DNA of 60,247 bases from the NCBI GenBank assembly GCA_000378905.1, contig KB900573.1, positions 1 to 60,247 of the forward strand, read 5' to 3'. Each line of letters opens with the position of its first letter. Position 1 is the first letter of the stretch. Under the pieces are notes generated by a model. That model was not told where the DNA came from, did not search any database, and worked only from the letters and a program-made list of their open reading frames with translations. The DNA is from an actinobacterium SCGC AAA028-A23 (GTDB lineage: Bacteria > Actinomycetota > Actinomycetes > Nanopelagicales > Nanopelagicaceae). The translations under genes and the position numbers were made by a program. Positions 16,608-26,223 of this stretch are shown here, piece by piece.

Positions 16608-18100
16608 GAGGTGATTCCAGCCATCATAAGGCCTAATTTTTCCCTCGAAACATTCGAATCAACTATTCCAACAATTTCTCCCTTGTATATAACTGCAATC
16701 CTGTCAGCTAGCGCCACTACCTCATCTAATTCGCTGCTTATCAATAACACTGCTTTATTTGCTTCTCTTTCGGCCAATAATTTCTCGTACACAAACTCTA
16801 TTGATCCAACATCTAATCCTCGAGTTGGCTGTGAAGCAACAACAAGCTCTACTTTTCTCGTAAGCTCTCGCGCCAGTACAACTTTTTGCTTATTTCCCCC
16901 AGAAAGTGATGAAGCGTGATCAAAAATGCTTTGAGTTCTAATATCAAACTCTTTTGTTAAAGTCGTCGCACTGTTGTTTATTGAGTTTCGTGCAAGTTGC
17001 ATATTCTTTGAATATTGCGGAAGTTCGTGTGTATCCAAAATTAGATTCTCGGCAATAGTGAAACTTTCGATTAATCCATCAATTTCCCGAGATTCAGGAA
17101 TAAAGGCAATCCCAGCTTCTAATGAGTTCTTTACGGTTTGCCCCAAAATTTCTTTTCCGTTAACCATGATTGAGCCTGTTACATGTGGCTCAAGATTGAT
17201 AATGGCTCTGGCTATTTCAGATTGACCATTACCTTGAACGCCAGCTATAGCCAATATTTCACCGGCTCGAATTTCAAATGAAACTTGCTTAACGATATTT
17301 CTTCCAACACTATTGAAAATATTCAAGTTATTAATGCTCAAAATAGTTTTTCCTGGCGCTTTTATAGATTTATTCGGGATCAAATCCACCTCACGCCCAA
17401 CCATCATGCTGGCGAGTTCTCCCTGAGTGCTAGAAGGTGAAGCCATTCCAACAACTTTTCCCAATCTAATGATTGTTATCTTGTCAGCAACCGCCTTAAC
17501 CTCTCTCAATTTATGTGTAATAAAGATGATTGAGGTACCTTTTGCGCTTAAAGTTCTCATGATGTTCAAAAGTTCATCAGTTTCCTGCGGAGTTAACACA
17601 GCAGTTGGTTCATCTAAAATCAAAACCTTTGCGTCATACATCAATGCACGAATGATTTCTACCCGTTGTTGAAGCCCAACTGGCAAATCCTCAATAATTG
17701 CATCAGGATCAATATCAAATTTGAATTCATCGGCAATTTGTTTAATTCGCTTTTTTGCTTCACTTAGCGAAAGAATTCCCTTATTGGTTTTCTCTTGACC
17801 TAAAACGATATTTTCAGCCACCGTAAAGACTGGAACAAGCATAAAATGCTGGTGGACCATTCCAATGCCGAATTTTAAAGCGTCGGCTGGTTCATTTATT
17901 TCAACTTTTTTGCCATCTACCAAGATGGAGCCAGAATCTGCGTTTACTAGCCCATAAACAATATTCATCAGCGTAGATTTTCCTGCACCATTCTCACCGA
18001 GAATTGCGTGGATTTCGCCGTTTTCAACCTTTAAATCAATTTGGTCATTAGCTAAAAGCGAACCAAATTTCTTGGTTATTTGCTTTAGCTCTAACGACAC
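16604..18100 (-). CDS. Nucleoside ABC transporter ATP-binding protein (tandem ATPase)
   Basis: A 498-residue protein with two fused ABC domains, as in sugar/nucleoside importers. Domain 1 has Walker A GENGAGKST, a divergent signature LPVGLQQRVEI and Walker B VLILDEPTAVL. Domain 2 has a degenerate Walker A GVQGNGQSE, signature SLSGGNKQKVVLA and a Walker B region ending SQPTRGLD in which the usual D-E pair is changed to ASQ, the normal pattern in this subfamily. Translation begins at a GTG with an AAAGGAG site upstream. It lies 85 bases downstream of the BMP gene, behind a 15-bp hairpin that probably lowers its expression relative to the binding protein. Confidence 0.92.
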   Translation of the reverse strand: MSLELKQITKKFGSLLANDQIDLKVENGEIHAILGENGAGKSTLMNIVYGLVNADSGSILVDGKKVEINEPADALKFGIGMVHQHFMLVPVFTVAENIVLGQEKTNKGILSLSEAKKRIKQIADEFKFDIDPDAIIEDLPVGLQQRVEIIRALMYDAKVLILDEPTAVLTPQETDELLNIMRTLSAKGTSIIFITHKLREVKAVADKITIIRLGKVVGMASPSSTQGELASMMVGREVDLIPNKSIKAPGKTILSINNLNIFNSVGRNIVKQVSFEIRAGEILAIAGVQGNGQSEIARAIINLEPHVTGSIMVNGKEILGQTVKNSLEAGIAFIPESREIDGLIESFTIAENLILDTHELPQYSKNMQLARNSINNSATTLTKEFDIRTQSIFDHASSLSGGNKQKVVLARELTRKVELVVASQPTRGLDVGSIEFVYEKLLAEREANKAVLLISSELDEVVALADRIAVIYKGEIVGIVDSNVSREKLGLMMAGITS

Positions 18101-18118
18101 TTTCTCTCCTTTAAATAA

Positions 18119-18152
18119 AGCTAGGTGAGTTAGAAATCTAACTCACCTAGCT
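18119..18152 (-). terminator. Perfect 15-bp hairpin between binding protein and transporter genes
   Basis: AGCTAGGTGAGTTAG and its exact complement are separated by a 4-base loop. In the minus-strand transcript the hairpin follows the BMP stop codon by about 33 bases and is followed by TTTATTT, then the ribosome site of the ATPase gene. It is best read as a leaky terminator or 3'-end stabiliser allowing more binding protein than membrane components. Confidence 0.7.
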
Positions 18153-18185
18153 GTACTACTAAGTGACCAGCTATTTAACGATCAA

Positions 18186-19217
18186 TTACTTGATCGTGAT
18201 AATGCCAGCTCCAACATCAGCTGCTAGGTCCTTAAGTTCTGCTTGAAGTTTTGCAGGAACTTTCTTTGACCATGATGGTGTAATTACATAACCTACGCCC
18301 TTGTTTTTAAGTGTTCCAAGGTATGCCTTGTTAGTGAATTTTCCATCGAAGCCTTCTTTGATTGTTGCAAGTACGCCCTCTTTAAGGCCCTTTGTTGCAG
18401 AAACTGGAGTCACACTTGCGTACTGTGGTCCTGTTCCCATAACTGTTGCATCAACCCAAATTACGCTTGATTTCTTTGTTTTGATGCTGTTGGCTGCAGT
18501 AACTGCTTGCATTCCGCCAGATACACCGAAAATAAAGTCAGCACCTTGTTGTTCAAATGCAATAGATGCTGCAAGTGCTTCAGCTGTTGCTTCAAATCCG
18601 CCAAGCATCTTTCCTGTTTGAGTCTTTGGATCCCAACCAAGCAGAGTTACGTTTTTATCGTTAACTTGGTTGTAGTACTTAATTCCGTATGCGTATCCAT
18701 CCATCCAGATAGTAACTGGAGGAATATTAACACCACCATAAGTAGCAACCTTTCCAGTTTTAGTCATTGCTGCAGCAAGGTAACCAACTAGGAATGCGCT
18801 CTCATCTGTAGCGTACTCAATACCCTTTAGGTTAGATGCTGGGCCAGATGGCTGATCAACAATTGCGAATTTAATTCCAGGATTCTTAGTTGCTGCTGCC
18901 TTCATTGCATCACCAAGTAAGTATCCGATACCAATGATCATGGTGCACTTCTTATCCACGAACTTCTGGATATTTGGTACGAAGTCTGCAGTTGATTTTG
19001 CAGGTAAGTATTCAATTGTTGATGCGTATCCGGCAGCCTTTGCAGCCTTTGCACCCTCATATGATGTTTGGTTAAATGATTTGTCGTTAATACCAGCGGT
19101 ATCTAACGCAACGCAAACCTTTTGCTTTGTTCCTGCTGCATTTGCTGGCGCAACTGCAAGTGATGTGATTAATGATGCTGCAGCGATAGCTACAACAACT
19201 TTGTATGTATTTTTCAA
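18186..19217 (-). CDS. BMP-family nucleoside-binding protein, secreted
   Basis: A 343-residue BMP (basic membrane protein/PnrA-like) substrate-binding protein. Residues about 1-28 form a signal peptide with a hydrophobic core ending APANA-AG. The mature part starts KQKVCVALDTAGINDKSFNQTSYEGA, the BMP family hallmark, and includes KGIEYATDESAFLVGYLAA and FIFGVSGGMQAV. Most BMP proteins are lipoproteins with a lipobox Cys directly after the signal peptide; here no Cys is at the cleavage site, so it appears to be released or held otherwise. The start is a TTG closely preceded by GGAGGG. It is first in the uptake operon with a 5' gap of 170 bases to trpS, which should hold the promoter, though I cannot define it. 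Confidence 0.9.
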   Translation of the reverse strand: MKNTYKVVVAIAAASLITSLAVAPANAAGTKQKVCVALDTAGINDKSFNQTSYEGAKAAKAAGYASTIEYLPAKSTADFVPNIQKFVDKKCTMIIGIGYLLGDAMKAAATKNPGIKFAIVDQPSGPASNLKGIEYATDESAFLVGYLAAAMTKTGKVATYGGVNIPPVTIWMDGYAYGIKYYNQVNDKNVTLLGWDPKTQTGKMLGGFEATAEALAASIAFEQQGADFIFGVSGGMQAVTAANSIKTKKSSVIWVDATVMGTGPQYASVTPVSATKGLKEGVLATIKEGFDGKFTNKAYLGTLKNKGVGYVITPSWSKKVPAKLQAELKDLAADVGAGIITIK

Positions 19218-19387
19218 AATCCCTCCAAAGGACTAATACCCACTAAACGATTGGGTTGATTGTGTCCTGACCCTATCGCTACAACCTGATACGGACGGGC
19301 TGAATCTCATGAGCGGTTTATTACATTTTATTTAGAAATGGGTAAACCCTGAAGTAAGAGTTAAGAGTTATTTGTGGATAAGTTTGC
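19218..19387 (-). promoter_or_regulatory. 170-base leader/promoter region of the nucleoside uptake operon
   Basis: This is the longest gap in the first half of the window and must hold the operon promoter. I see a GGAGGG ribosome site next to the TTG start and an 8-base palindrome CTCATGAG at 19306-19313, but no convincing -35/-10 pair or known riboswitch fold. Confidence 0.4.
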
Positions 19388-20389
19388 TTAAATGGCTAAA
19401 CCAATTGCCTCGTAAACCTTTTTTAAGGTTTCACTTGCTACTTGGTTAGCTTTTTCTCCACCAATTTTGAGAATTCTCATTAACTCCGCTGGATCTTGCA
19501 TAAGTGTTGCAGTTTTTTCTCTAATTGGAGCAAGCTCAGAATTTACAACATCAGCAACTGCGGTTTTAAAGTCGCCATACCCTTTATCTGAAAATTCATT
19601 CTCAACCTCAGTAATGCTCTTGCCTGAGAAGGCTGAATGTATGGTGAGAAGATTTGAGATTCCTGGTTTTGATTTTTCATCATATTTAACTTCTTTACCG
19701 GCATCTGTAACACTTGATTTAAATTTCTTAAGAATTACATCTGAGGAATCTAGCAACTCAATTACCCCTGACATTGAAGCAGCTGATTTGCTCATTTTAG
19801 AATTAGGATCTTGAAGATCGTTAATTTTGGCTAGTGCTTTAATTATCTGAGCTTGTGGAATATTGAAAACCTCTGAATATCTGTTGTTAAATCTCTGACC
19901 TAAATCTCTGGTTAGCTCAATGTGTTGGCGTTGATCCTCGCCAACTGGAACTAAATCTGCTTGGTAGAGCAAAATATCTGCAGCTTGCAGAATTGGGTAT
20001 GTAAACAATCCAACGTTGGTTCGATCTGCGCCACCTTTTTGTGATTTATCTTTAAATTGTGTCATTCGACCTGCTTCACCAAAACCAGTCATGCATTCAA
20101 GCACCCAGGCCAATTGATTATGCGCTGGTACATGAGATTGAATAAACAGTGTGCACTTATTTGGATCCAAGCCAATAGCAATTAATTGAGCGGCTGAAAG
20201 TAGGGTGCGCTTTTGCAGCAATTTTGGATCAGTTTCAACTGTTAGAGCGTGTAAATCTACAACACAATAAAACGCATCATTTTCTTCTTGCAATTGAGCC
20301 CACTGCTTAATCGCACCAAGGTAATTTCCGAGGTGAAATGAATCATGAGTTGGTTGAATTCCAGATAGAACTCTCTTCTTGCTCATCAC
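19388..20389 (-). CDS. trpS: Tryptophanyl-tRNA synthetase
   Basis: A 333-residue class I aminoacyl-tRNA synthetase charging tRNA-Trp. [22 protein letters not shown] contains the HIGH-type motif as [29 protein letters not shown] is the family-specific tryptophan pocket, and SKMSKS is the KMSKS loop. Length is normal for bacterial TrpRS. Its start overlaps the upstream CNNM/CBS gene stop by 4 bases (ATGA), so the two are translated together. No T-box or Trp leader is possible here because the gene has no leader of its own. Confidence 0.96.
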   Translation of the reverse strand: MMSKKRVLSGIQPTHDSFHLGNYLGAIKQWAQLQEENDAFYCVVDLHALTVETDPKLLQKRTLLSAAQLIAIGLDPNKCTLFIQSHVPAHNQLAWVLECMTGFGEAGRMTQFKDKSQKGGADRTNVGLFTYPILQAADILLYQADLVPVGEDQRQHIELTRDLGQRFNNRYSEVFNIPQAQIIKALAKINDLQDPNSKMSKSAASMSGVIELLDSSDVILKKFKSSVTDAGKEVKYDEKSKPGISNLLTIHSAFSGKSITEVENEFSDKGYGDFKTAVADVVNSELAPIREKTATLMQDPAELMRILKIGGEKANQVASETLKKVYEAIGLAI

Positions 20390-21675
20390 TTCACATCATC
20401 TCTGGCAAGAAGTAATTGACCTACACGTTTTCCGCTCATACTGATAATTGTAAAGCGTGCACCGTTAATTCGAACTACATCGTTAACCTGCGCAATTCGC
20501 CCTAAATAATGCATTACGAAACCACTTAAGGTCTCATAAGGACCATCGGGTAGAGAAATACCAGTTAAGTCTTGTAAATCTTCCAATGAAATCAATCCAT
20601 CTAATTCCATGTCACCAGTTCGCTGCTCAAGCTTTGGCTCAGATTCATGGCCGTCATACTCATCATGAATTTCTCCAATTAAGCATTCGACTAGATTTTC
20701 AAGTGTGATAATTCCATCTGTTCCACCATATTCATCCAAAACAATTGCAATATGTTGACGCTTTCCGCGCATTTCTGTCAAAGCAGGCAGTACACCTTTT
20801 GTGCCAGGTAGAAACATTACATTTCTAACAATCTCCATAATGGTAATTTGTGCATCATCTAACTTTGGATTTAGTAAATCTCTAACATGCAAGAATCCAA
20901 TTACTTCATCACTGCTACCGCGCACTACCGGATATCTTGAATGGGCAAGTTCAACGGCAACTTTTCGTGCCTGAGAGATAGTAAGTGAGGCGTCGAGGAA
21001 ATCCACCTCAGTGCGAGGAACCATAACCTCATGAATGAATCGGTCGCTGGTATTAAACACCTCTTCAACAATATCGCGCTCTTCTTTTGTTAAATCAGCA
21101 TGGCCACTTACTAGCTCCATTAACTCAAGTTCAGAGATCTGATTTCTCTCACTTTTGGAAGTTATGCCAAATACTCTAACTATTAAATCTGTTGATTTAG
21201 ATAACAGCCAAATAATCGGGCGAAAAACAATTGCTACCCGATCAACAGTTGCAGCGGTAGCTAGTGCAATATTTTCAGTTTTATACAGTGCCAATCTTTT
21301 TGGCACTAATTCACCAAACACTAGGGAGATATAAACAATCACAAGGGTAATTCCAAGTATTGAGAGAAATTCACTAGTCCCTGGAGAAAAGCCTAATTCT
21401 TCTAATCTAGGAATGACATAAACGCCAAGTTGTTCTGCGCCAAAAGCTGCAGATAGAAAGCCACAAAATGTAATGCCAACCTGCACCGCTGCTAAGAATC
21501 GATTTGGATTACTTGTTAATTTAGCAACACGTGCCCCACGTTTGCTTTTATTAGATAGCTGCTTTACCTGGGAATCTCGAAGAGAGATCAAGGCAATCTC
21601 AGCGGCAACAAAGATTCCGCCCACTGCAATTAAACCTAAAACTATCGCGATACTGGGAAAAACACTTTCAGCCAT
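20386..21675 (-). CDS. CNNM/CBS/CorC-HlyC transporter-associated membrane protein
   Basis: A 429-residue protein of the hemolysin C/CorC/CNNM family, implicated in Mg2+/Co2+ homeostasis. The N-terminal CNNM domain has about four hydrophobic segments ([17 protein letters not shown], then [18 protein letters not shown]). Two CBS domains follow, starting near [12 protein letters not shown] and including [22 protein letters not shown] and [19 protein letters not shown]. The C-terminal CorC_HlyC domain covers about the last 80 residues. I prefer the ATG at 21675, because it is preceded by TATCAT 7 bases upstream and begins exactly at the conserved N-terminus; an in-frame ATG at 21693 adds six residues. 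Hemolytic activity should not be assumed from the family name. Confidence 0.88.
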   Translation of the reverse strand: MAESVFPSIAIVLGLIAVGGIFVAAEIALISLRDSQVKQLSNKSKRGARVAKLTSNPNRFLAAVQVGITFCGFLSAAFGAEQLGVYVIPRLEELGFSPGTSEFLSILGITLVIVYISLVFGELVPKRLALYKTENIALATAATVDRVAIVFRPIIWLLSKSTDLIVRVFGITSKSERNQISELELMELVSGHADLTKEERDIVEEVFNTSDRFIHEVMVPRTEVDFLDASLTISQARKVAVELAHSRYPVVRGSSDEVIGFLHVRDLLNPKLDDAQITIMEIVRNVMFLPGTKGVLPALTEMRGKRQHIAIVLDEYGGTDGIITLENLVECLIGEIHDEYDGHESEPKLEQRTGDMELDGLISLEDLQDLTGISLPDGPYETLSGFVMHYLGRIAQVNDVVRINGARFTIISMSGKRVGQLLLARDDVK

Positions 21676-21784
21676 ATATCTAATGATATCCATTCATTTG
21701 GTCATCTCGCCGCTGGCAGCCAAACCCACGCTTGCCAACTCTGAGAAAACCCCTGATACCTGCCATTTTGAATCTAATGACTGG

Positions 21785-23005
21785 TTATTTACTGGACATC
21801 GCTTTCTTAAGGTTTTCATCGATTGCTGCAAGAAATTCCTGAGTGTTAAGCCAAGGTGCATCTTTGGTAATCAAGAGCGCAAGATCCTTAGTCATTTTTC
21901 CGCTCTCAACAGTTTCAATACATACACGCTCTAAAGTTTTAGCAAACTCTGCAACCTTAGGGGTGTTATCAAGTTTGGCACGGTGTGCTAATCCTTGTGT
22001 CCAGGCAAAAATTGATGCAATTGGATTTGTTGAGGTTGCTTTTCCAGCTTGGTGATCACGGAAGTGACGAGTAACCGTTCCATGCGCTGCTTCTGCTTCA
22101 ACTGTTTTTCCGTCTGGAGTCATTAAAACTGAGGTCATTAATCCAAGGGATCCATAACCTTGTGCAACTGTGTCAGATTGAACATCGCCGTCATAGTTCT
22201 TACATGCCCAGATATATCCACCCTCCCAGCGCAGTGAAGTGGCAACCATGTCATCGATTAATCTATGGTCATACTCCAGATTGTTTTTAGCAAACTCAGA
22301 TTTGAACTCTTGTTCAAATACTTCAGCAAAAATATCTTTGAATCGGCCATCGTATGCTTTCAAGATTGTGTTTTTAGTTGAAAGAAAGACCGGATACTTT
22401 CGAATTAATCCATAGTTAAATGAAGCACGAGCAAAATCTCTAATTGAGTCATCCAGGTTATACATTGCCATTGCTACACCTGAGGATGGAAAATCAAATA
22501 CATTAAACTCCATCGGCTTTGAGCCATCTGTTGGCGTGAATGTAACTGTAAGTTTTCCAGGGCCTGGAACTTTAAAATCTGTTGCGCGGTACTGGTCACC
22601 GAATGCGTGGCGGCCAATCACAATTGGTTTAGTCCAATGTGGGATTAATCTAGGAACATTCTTGATAATAATTGGTTCACGGAAAATTACTCCGCCTAGG
22701 ATGTTTCGAATAGTTCCGTTTGGAGATTTCCACATTTTTTTCAACTTAAACTCTTCAACGCGGGCTTCATCCGGTGTAATAGTTGCGCATTTAACACCGA
22801 CGCCATGCTTTTGGATCGCATGAGCTGAATCAATAGTTACTTGATCATCAGTTTTATCGCGGTATTCAATTCCTAAATCGTAATATTCCAGATTCACATC
22901 AAGGTAGGGCAGAATCAAAGAATCTTTAATGAATTGCCAGATAATTCTGGTCATCTCATCGCCATCTAGTTCAACAACAGTTCCCTCTACTTTGATTTTA
23001 TTCAT
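21785..23005 (-). CDS. icd: NADP-dependent isocitrate dehydrogenase
   Basis: A 406-residue homodimeric enzyme of the eukaryote-like type II ICD subfamily that decarboxylates isocitrate to 2-oxoglutarate with [22 protein letters not shown] opens the fold; [21 protein letters not shown] contains the substrate-binding Ser/Asn/Arg set, and [27 protein letters not shown] carries the metal-binding aspartates; [15 protein letters not shown] is the cofactor loop. A GAGGGG site precedes the ATG. It follows mdh after 16 bases, so two TCA-cycle enzymes are cotranscribed, an order seen in other actinobacteria. Confidence 0.96.
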   Translation of the reverse strand: MNKIKVEGTVVELDGDEMTRIIWQFIKDSLILPYLDVNLEYYDLGIEYRDKTDDQVTIDSAHAIQKHGVGVKCATITPDEARVEEFKLKKMWKSPNGTIRNILGGVIFREPIIIKNVPRLIPHWTKPIVIGRHAFGDQYRATDFKVPGPGKLTVTFTPTDGSKPMEFNVFDFPSSGVAMAMYNLDDSIRDFARASFNYGLIRKYPVFLSTKNTILKAYDGRFKDIFAEVFEQEFKSEFAKNNLEYDHRLIDDMVATSLRWEGGYIWACKNYDGDVQSDTVAQGYGSLGLMTSVLMTPDGKTVEAEAAHGTVTRHFRDHQAGKATSTNPIASIFAWTQGLAHRAKLDNTPKVAEFAKTLERVCIETVESGKMTKDLALLITKDAPWLNTQEFLAAIDENLKKAMSSK

Positions 23006-23021
23006 GGCTTATCCCCTCGAT

Positions 23022-23978
23022 TTATAGATCTTTAACATCTGCTTGTTTGGTACGGACTGCTTCAGCTGCAACTTTCAAGGAATCTAATTCATCTGAGGTT
23101 AGCTTGGTTTCAACAACTTTGTTTATGCCATTCTTGCCAATCTGAGCTTCAACCCCTAAATAAACTCCATTAATTCCATACTCTCCGTTAACCCAAGCAC
23201 AAACTGGCATTACCTCATTTGAGTCGGTGATTACAGCTTTTGCCATCCTGGCAGCAGCAGCAGAGGGTGCGTAATACGCTGAACCAGTTTTTAGTAATGC
23301 AACAATCTCTGCGCCACCATTTCGAGTGCGATCTACTAAATCTTTTATTTCATCAGCAGATAAAACCTCAGAAAGTGGTTTGCCGTTTACAGTGCATCTA
23401 CTTGGCACCGGCACCATAGTTTCTCCATGTGAACCTAGTGTTAATGTCTTTACTGATGCAGTTGGTACTGCACATTTTTCAGCAACAAAGTTTGTAAAGC
23501 GCGCGGTATCTAACATTCCAGCTTGACCCATAACTTTGTTGTATGGAAACTTGGTTGCAATTTGAGCAAGAGCGGTCATTTCATCAAGTGGATTTGATAC
23601 AACAATGATCACAGCATTTGGTGAGTGCTTGGCAATATTCTCTGCAACCCCGCGAACAATTCCTGCATTTACGCCAATTAAATCCATTCGGCTCATTCCT
23701 GGCTTACGAGGAAGTCCAGCAGTAATGACAACAACATCTGAGTTAGCGGTTTTTTCATATCCTGAACCATCAGGTGAGGTAGTTGCACCGATTACTTTTG
23801 TTTCAAAATTTTCAATTGATCTTGATTGATTTATATCTAGAGCAAGACCTTCTGATTTGCCTTCTAAAATATCGGTTAATACAACGGTTTCAAATACATC
23901 ATATTCGGCCAGTCTGAGTGCGGTTGTTGAACCATAAAACCCAGCTCCTACGACTGTAACTTTTCCAGATCTGCTCAT
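23022..23978 (-). CDS. mdh: Malate dehydrogenase (lactate dehydrogenase-like type)
   Basis: A 318-residue NAD-dependent enzyme interconverting malate and oxaloacetate. The Rossmann loop is VTVVGAGFYGSTTA, the acidic residue after strand 2 (VLTDI) fits NAD, AGLPRKPGMSRMDLIGVN contains the mobile-loop substrate arginines, and VSNPLDEM and GQAGMLDTARF are conserved. The catalytic His is in LTLGSHGETMVP. It resembles the tetrameric MDH type rather than the dimeric MDH of many actinobacteria. An AGAGGA ribosome site precedes the ATG. A 64-base gap separates it from DUF3017 upstream. Confidence 0.94.
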   Translation of the reverse strand: MSRSGKVTVVGAGFYGSTTALRLAEYDVFETVVLTDILEGKSEGLALDINQSRSIENFETKVIGATTSPDGSGYEKTANSDVVVITAGLPRKPGMSRMDLIGVNAGIVRGVAENIAKHSPNAVIIVVSNPLDEMTALAQIATKFPYNKVMGQAGMLDTARFTNFVAEKCAVPTASVKTLTLGSHGETMVPVPSRCTVNGKPLSEVLSADEIKDLVDRTRNGGAEIVALLKTGSAYYAPSAAAARMAKAVITDSNEVMPVCAWVNGEYGINGVYLGVEAQIGKNGINKVVETKLTSDELDSLKVAAEAVRTKQADVKDL

Positions 23979-24042
23979 TTGGTCCTCTCGCTGCTTAGGA
24001 CCAATATTACTGATTCAAGCCAAATCAACTAAATCGGTAGAA

Positions 24043-24309
24043 CTACCTCGCGTTTGGCAGAGAAAGTGCTAATCCGAACAACATGATGCAGATCATAATT
24101 GGCAAGATAAGTTCGATATTTCGCTTAATCTTAAGTTGAGAGTATCGAGCCAGCACAAAAGCAGAAGCTCCTAGCGACAAAATTATTGATCCAGTTCTAA
24201 CGGCGCCACTAATTCCAACTACTATCCCAATGACTACTACCGCCAATGAAAATCGGCGAATTTGGTCTAAAGTAAAACTATCTTTCATTTGTTGCCAATT
24301 CAAAAACAT
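24043..24309 (-). CDS. DUF3017 family small membrane protein
   Basis: An 88-residue protein with three hydrophobic segments (about residues 19-37, 40-54 and 66-83) and little else. Its place immediately after folD, before mdh, matches the actinobacterial DUF3017 family. Function is unknown. As called it overlaps the end of folD by 32 bases; an in-frame ATG at 24288 would reduce the overlap to 11 and still keep the membrane segments. The last residues (LPNAR) are polar. Confidence 0.75.
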   Translation of the reverse strand: MFLNWQQMKDSFTLDQIRRFSLAVVVIGIVVGISGAVRTGSIILSLGASAFVLARYSQLKIKRNIELILPIMICIMLFGLALSLPNAR

Positions 24310-25117
24310 TTTGCAGCAACATTGCTCTGGTTAATGGACCAACACCACCTGGCATTGGTGCCATCGCACTAGCAATCTGCGCAACAGTTGGATCGACATC
24401 ACCAACTAGTTTGTTATCAACTCTAGTAATTCCAACATCAACAATTACCGCACCTGGCTTTACCATCTCAGGTTTAACAAAATGAGCAGAACCAATTGCT
24501 GCAATTACAACATCTGATTCATTAATCAAGGCGCTTAGGTTTGATGTCGCAGAATGTGCCAAAGTAATTGTTGCGTTGATTGACTTCTGAGAAAGCAGAA
24601 TTGATAGCGGTCTACCAACCGTTAATCCCCGACCAATGATTAAAACCTTGGCTCCTGAAAGTTTTATCTTGTACTCACTAAGGAGCGCAACAATTGCTTT
24701 GGGTGTGCAGGGAATAATCTCATTAAAGGATAGGACGAGGTTTCCTAGGTTTGTTGGAGTTAAACCGTCTGCATCTTTCTTTGGATCAATTGCAGATAAC
24801 ACCTCTTGAACATCAATACCTGAAGGAAGCGGCAGCTGAACAATAAAACCAGTGCAATTTGGATCCTGATTTAACTTATTAACTGCTGCAACCACATCAG
24901 CGGTTAAAACCGAGTCAGGCAAGTTCACCTTGATTGATTTAATTCCAACTTGCGCACAATCTTTATGTTTGCCATCAACATAAGCCACAGAACCTGGGTC
25001 GCTACCAACAAGGATTGTGCCAAGTCCAATCGGAGTAGAAAGCTTTGCAACCTTACCTGCTATCTCTTTTCTAATGCGCTCGGCTATGACCTTGCCATCC
25101 ATCTTTAAAGCGCTCAT
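24278..25117 (-). CDS. folD: Methylenetetrahydrofolate dehydrogenase/cyclohydrolase
   Basis: A 279-residue bifunctional enzyme of one-carbon metabolism that interconverts 5,10-methylene- and 10-formyl-tetrahydrofolate. VGSDPGSVAYVDGKHKDCAQVGI holds the catalytic Lys and Tyr; GFIVQLPLPSG and the NADP-binding VLIIGRGLTVGRPLSILL are canonical, as is the C-terminal PMPGGVGPLTRAMLLQN. The start overlaps the DUF6350 gene stop (ATGA). In many actinobacteria purN and purH lie between these two genes; here they are absent from this position. Confidence 0.96.
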   Translation of the reverse strand: MSALKMDGKVIAERIRKEIAGKVAKLSTPIGLGTILVGSDPGSVAYVDGKHKDCAQVGIKSIKVNLPDSVLTADVVAAVNKLNQDPNCTGFIVQLPLPSGIDVQEVLSAIDPKKDADGLTPTNLGNLVLSFNEIIPCTPKAIVALLSEYKIKLSGAKVLIIGRGLTVGRPLSILLSQKSINATITLAHSATSNLSALINESDVVIAAIGSAHFVKPEMVKPGAVIVDVGITRVDNKLVGDVDPTVAQIASAMAPMPGGVGPLTRAMLLQNVFELATNER

Positions 25118-26205
25118 GAATCAAGCCTACTCTGCTTATCTTTCTTATTGAAGATTTTAGGAGCGAATTGAATTATTAAAAACGCTATAACTAAGTGGCT
25201 CAGTACAACTGCACTAATAAGTAGCGGATTAACACCGACAGGGTTCATATTTGCAGAAATCAAAGAACCGCTCGAAAGAAATGCAATTACGCCTGAACCA
25301 AATACGGAGATTACAACAAATCTTAAAATCAATTGCTGCTTTGATTTATCATCTATTTCAAGTTTGTTAATTCCGCCTAAGTTAATTACAGCGTATGCTA
25401 AGACCATAAACGTAAGAATGATTATCCAGGGATATTTGCCAGCAGGTAATGCTGCTAAAACTGGTATTGCCGGAATCTCTCGTAGGTCAAAAACAAATGG
25501 GTTTAAATCTGTTGCACTACCCAATGAAAATCCAGATCCCACAACATAACTAAGTGTTGCAATGTATAGGTTTGGTAAATAAAGAATTTGCAAGAAAAAG
25601 AGCAGTACCCCGCCTAGTATGCCTGGATGGATAACAATTGTTAAATTCTTCGCAATTGAGAAATTAGCTAGCAATGAAAACGTAAACACCAAACCAGCAA
25701 CCCCAAGCATGATTAGAAACATTTGATATGGTAATTTTACTAAAGGCTCAAATCTAAAAGTTGTTGTTGCTATAAGAAGTAGAATCATTAAAATCAATAA
25801 ACCTCTAAACCAATCCACCGAAACTTGAGAATTAGAGGCAGTTAGGCCAAGAATTAAATAGCAAAATAGATACGCCAATATGAAATATGCCCGGCTGAGC
25901 TTTTTATTCTCAAGAATTAAAACCACTCTTCGAAACCCTATTCGCATGGTTAGAAGCGGAAGTAGTGCAGCACCTAGTGGCAGGAAGGAAAGATAACCGG
26001 TTATTTCATTACTGGTTATGTTAAAAGGGGTTAAATGCGCACCTAGCCATAACCAAACTGCTGCACGCATTGGATCTGAAGTAGTTCCATATGTGCTTCC
26101 TGCGGTGGCCCAAGCAAACAAGGTTATAAAAGCTAATGGGAAAAGTACTATTAAAATTGATCTAATTACTTGTTGCAGCGATACCCAAAATCTCCGCGCA
26201 ACCAT
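25114..26205 (-). CDS. DUF6350-type multi-pass membrane protein
   Basis: A 363-residue integral membrane protein with about nine hydrophobic segments (for example SILIVLFPLAFITLFAWATA, and stretches near residues 105-125, 145-170, 185-210 and 310-350). Its position directly after sucCD and before folD is the conserved place of the actinobacterial DUF6350 family, sometimes annotated as a PerM-like cell-division protein. A short motif, SLGSATDLNPFVFD, sits between segments. I see no catalytic or transport signature, so function is unknown. An AGGAA ribosome site precedes the ATG. Confidence 0.7.
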   Translation of the reverse strand: MVARRFWVSLQQVIRSILIVLFPLAFITLFAWATAGSTYGTTSDPMRAAVWLWLGAHLTPFNITSNEITGYLSFLPLGAALLPLLTMRIGFRRVVLILENKKLSRAYFILAYLFCYLILGLTASNSQVSVDWFRGLLILMILLLIATTTFRFEPLVKLPYQMFLIMLGVAGLVFTFSLLANFSIAKNLTIVIHPGILGGVLLFFLQILYLPNLYIATLSYVVGSGFSLGSATDLNPFVFDLREIPAIPVLAALPAGKYPWIIILTFMVLAYAVINLGGINKLEIDDKSKQQLILRFVVISVFGSGVIAFLSSGSLISANMNPVGVNPLLISAVVLSHLVIAFLIIQFAPKIFNKKDKQSRLDS

Positions 26206-26223
26206 TATTTTCCTATCTGCGAT

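Noticed and set aside
18507-18791. Plus-strand open frame of about 94 codons opposite the BMP gene
   Set aside because: It lies wholly antisense to a confidently identified gene, has no ribosome site or recognisable domain, and its composition is that of a shadow frame.
19218-19387. Possible purine or 2'-deoxyguanosine riboswitch before the nucleoside uptake operon
   Set aside because: I could not find the conserved loop-loop motifs of the purine riboswitch family, so only an undefined leader is reported.
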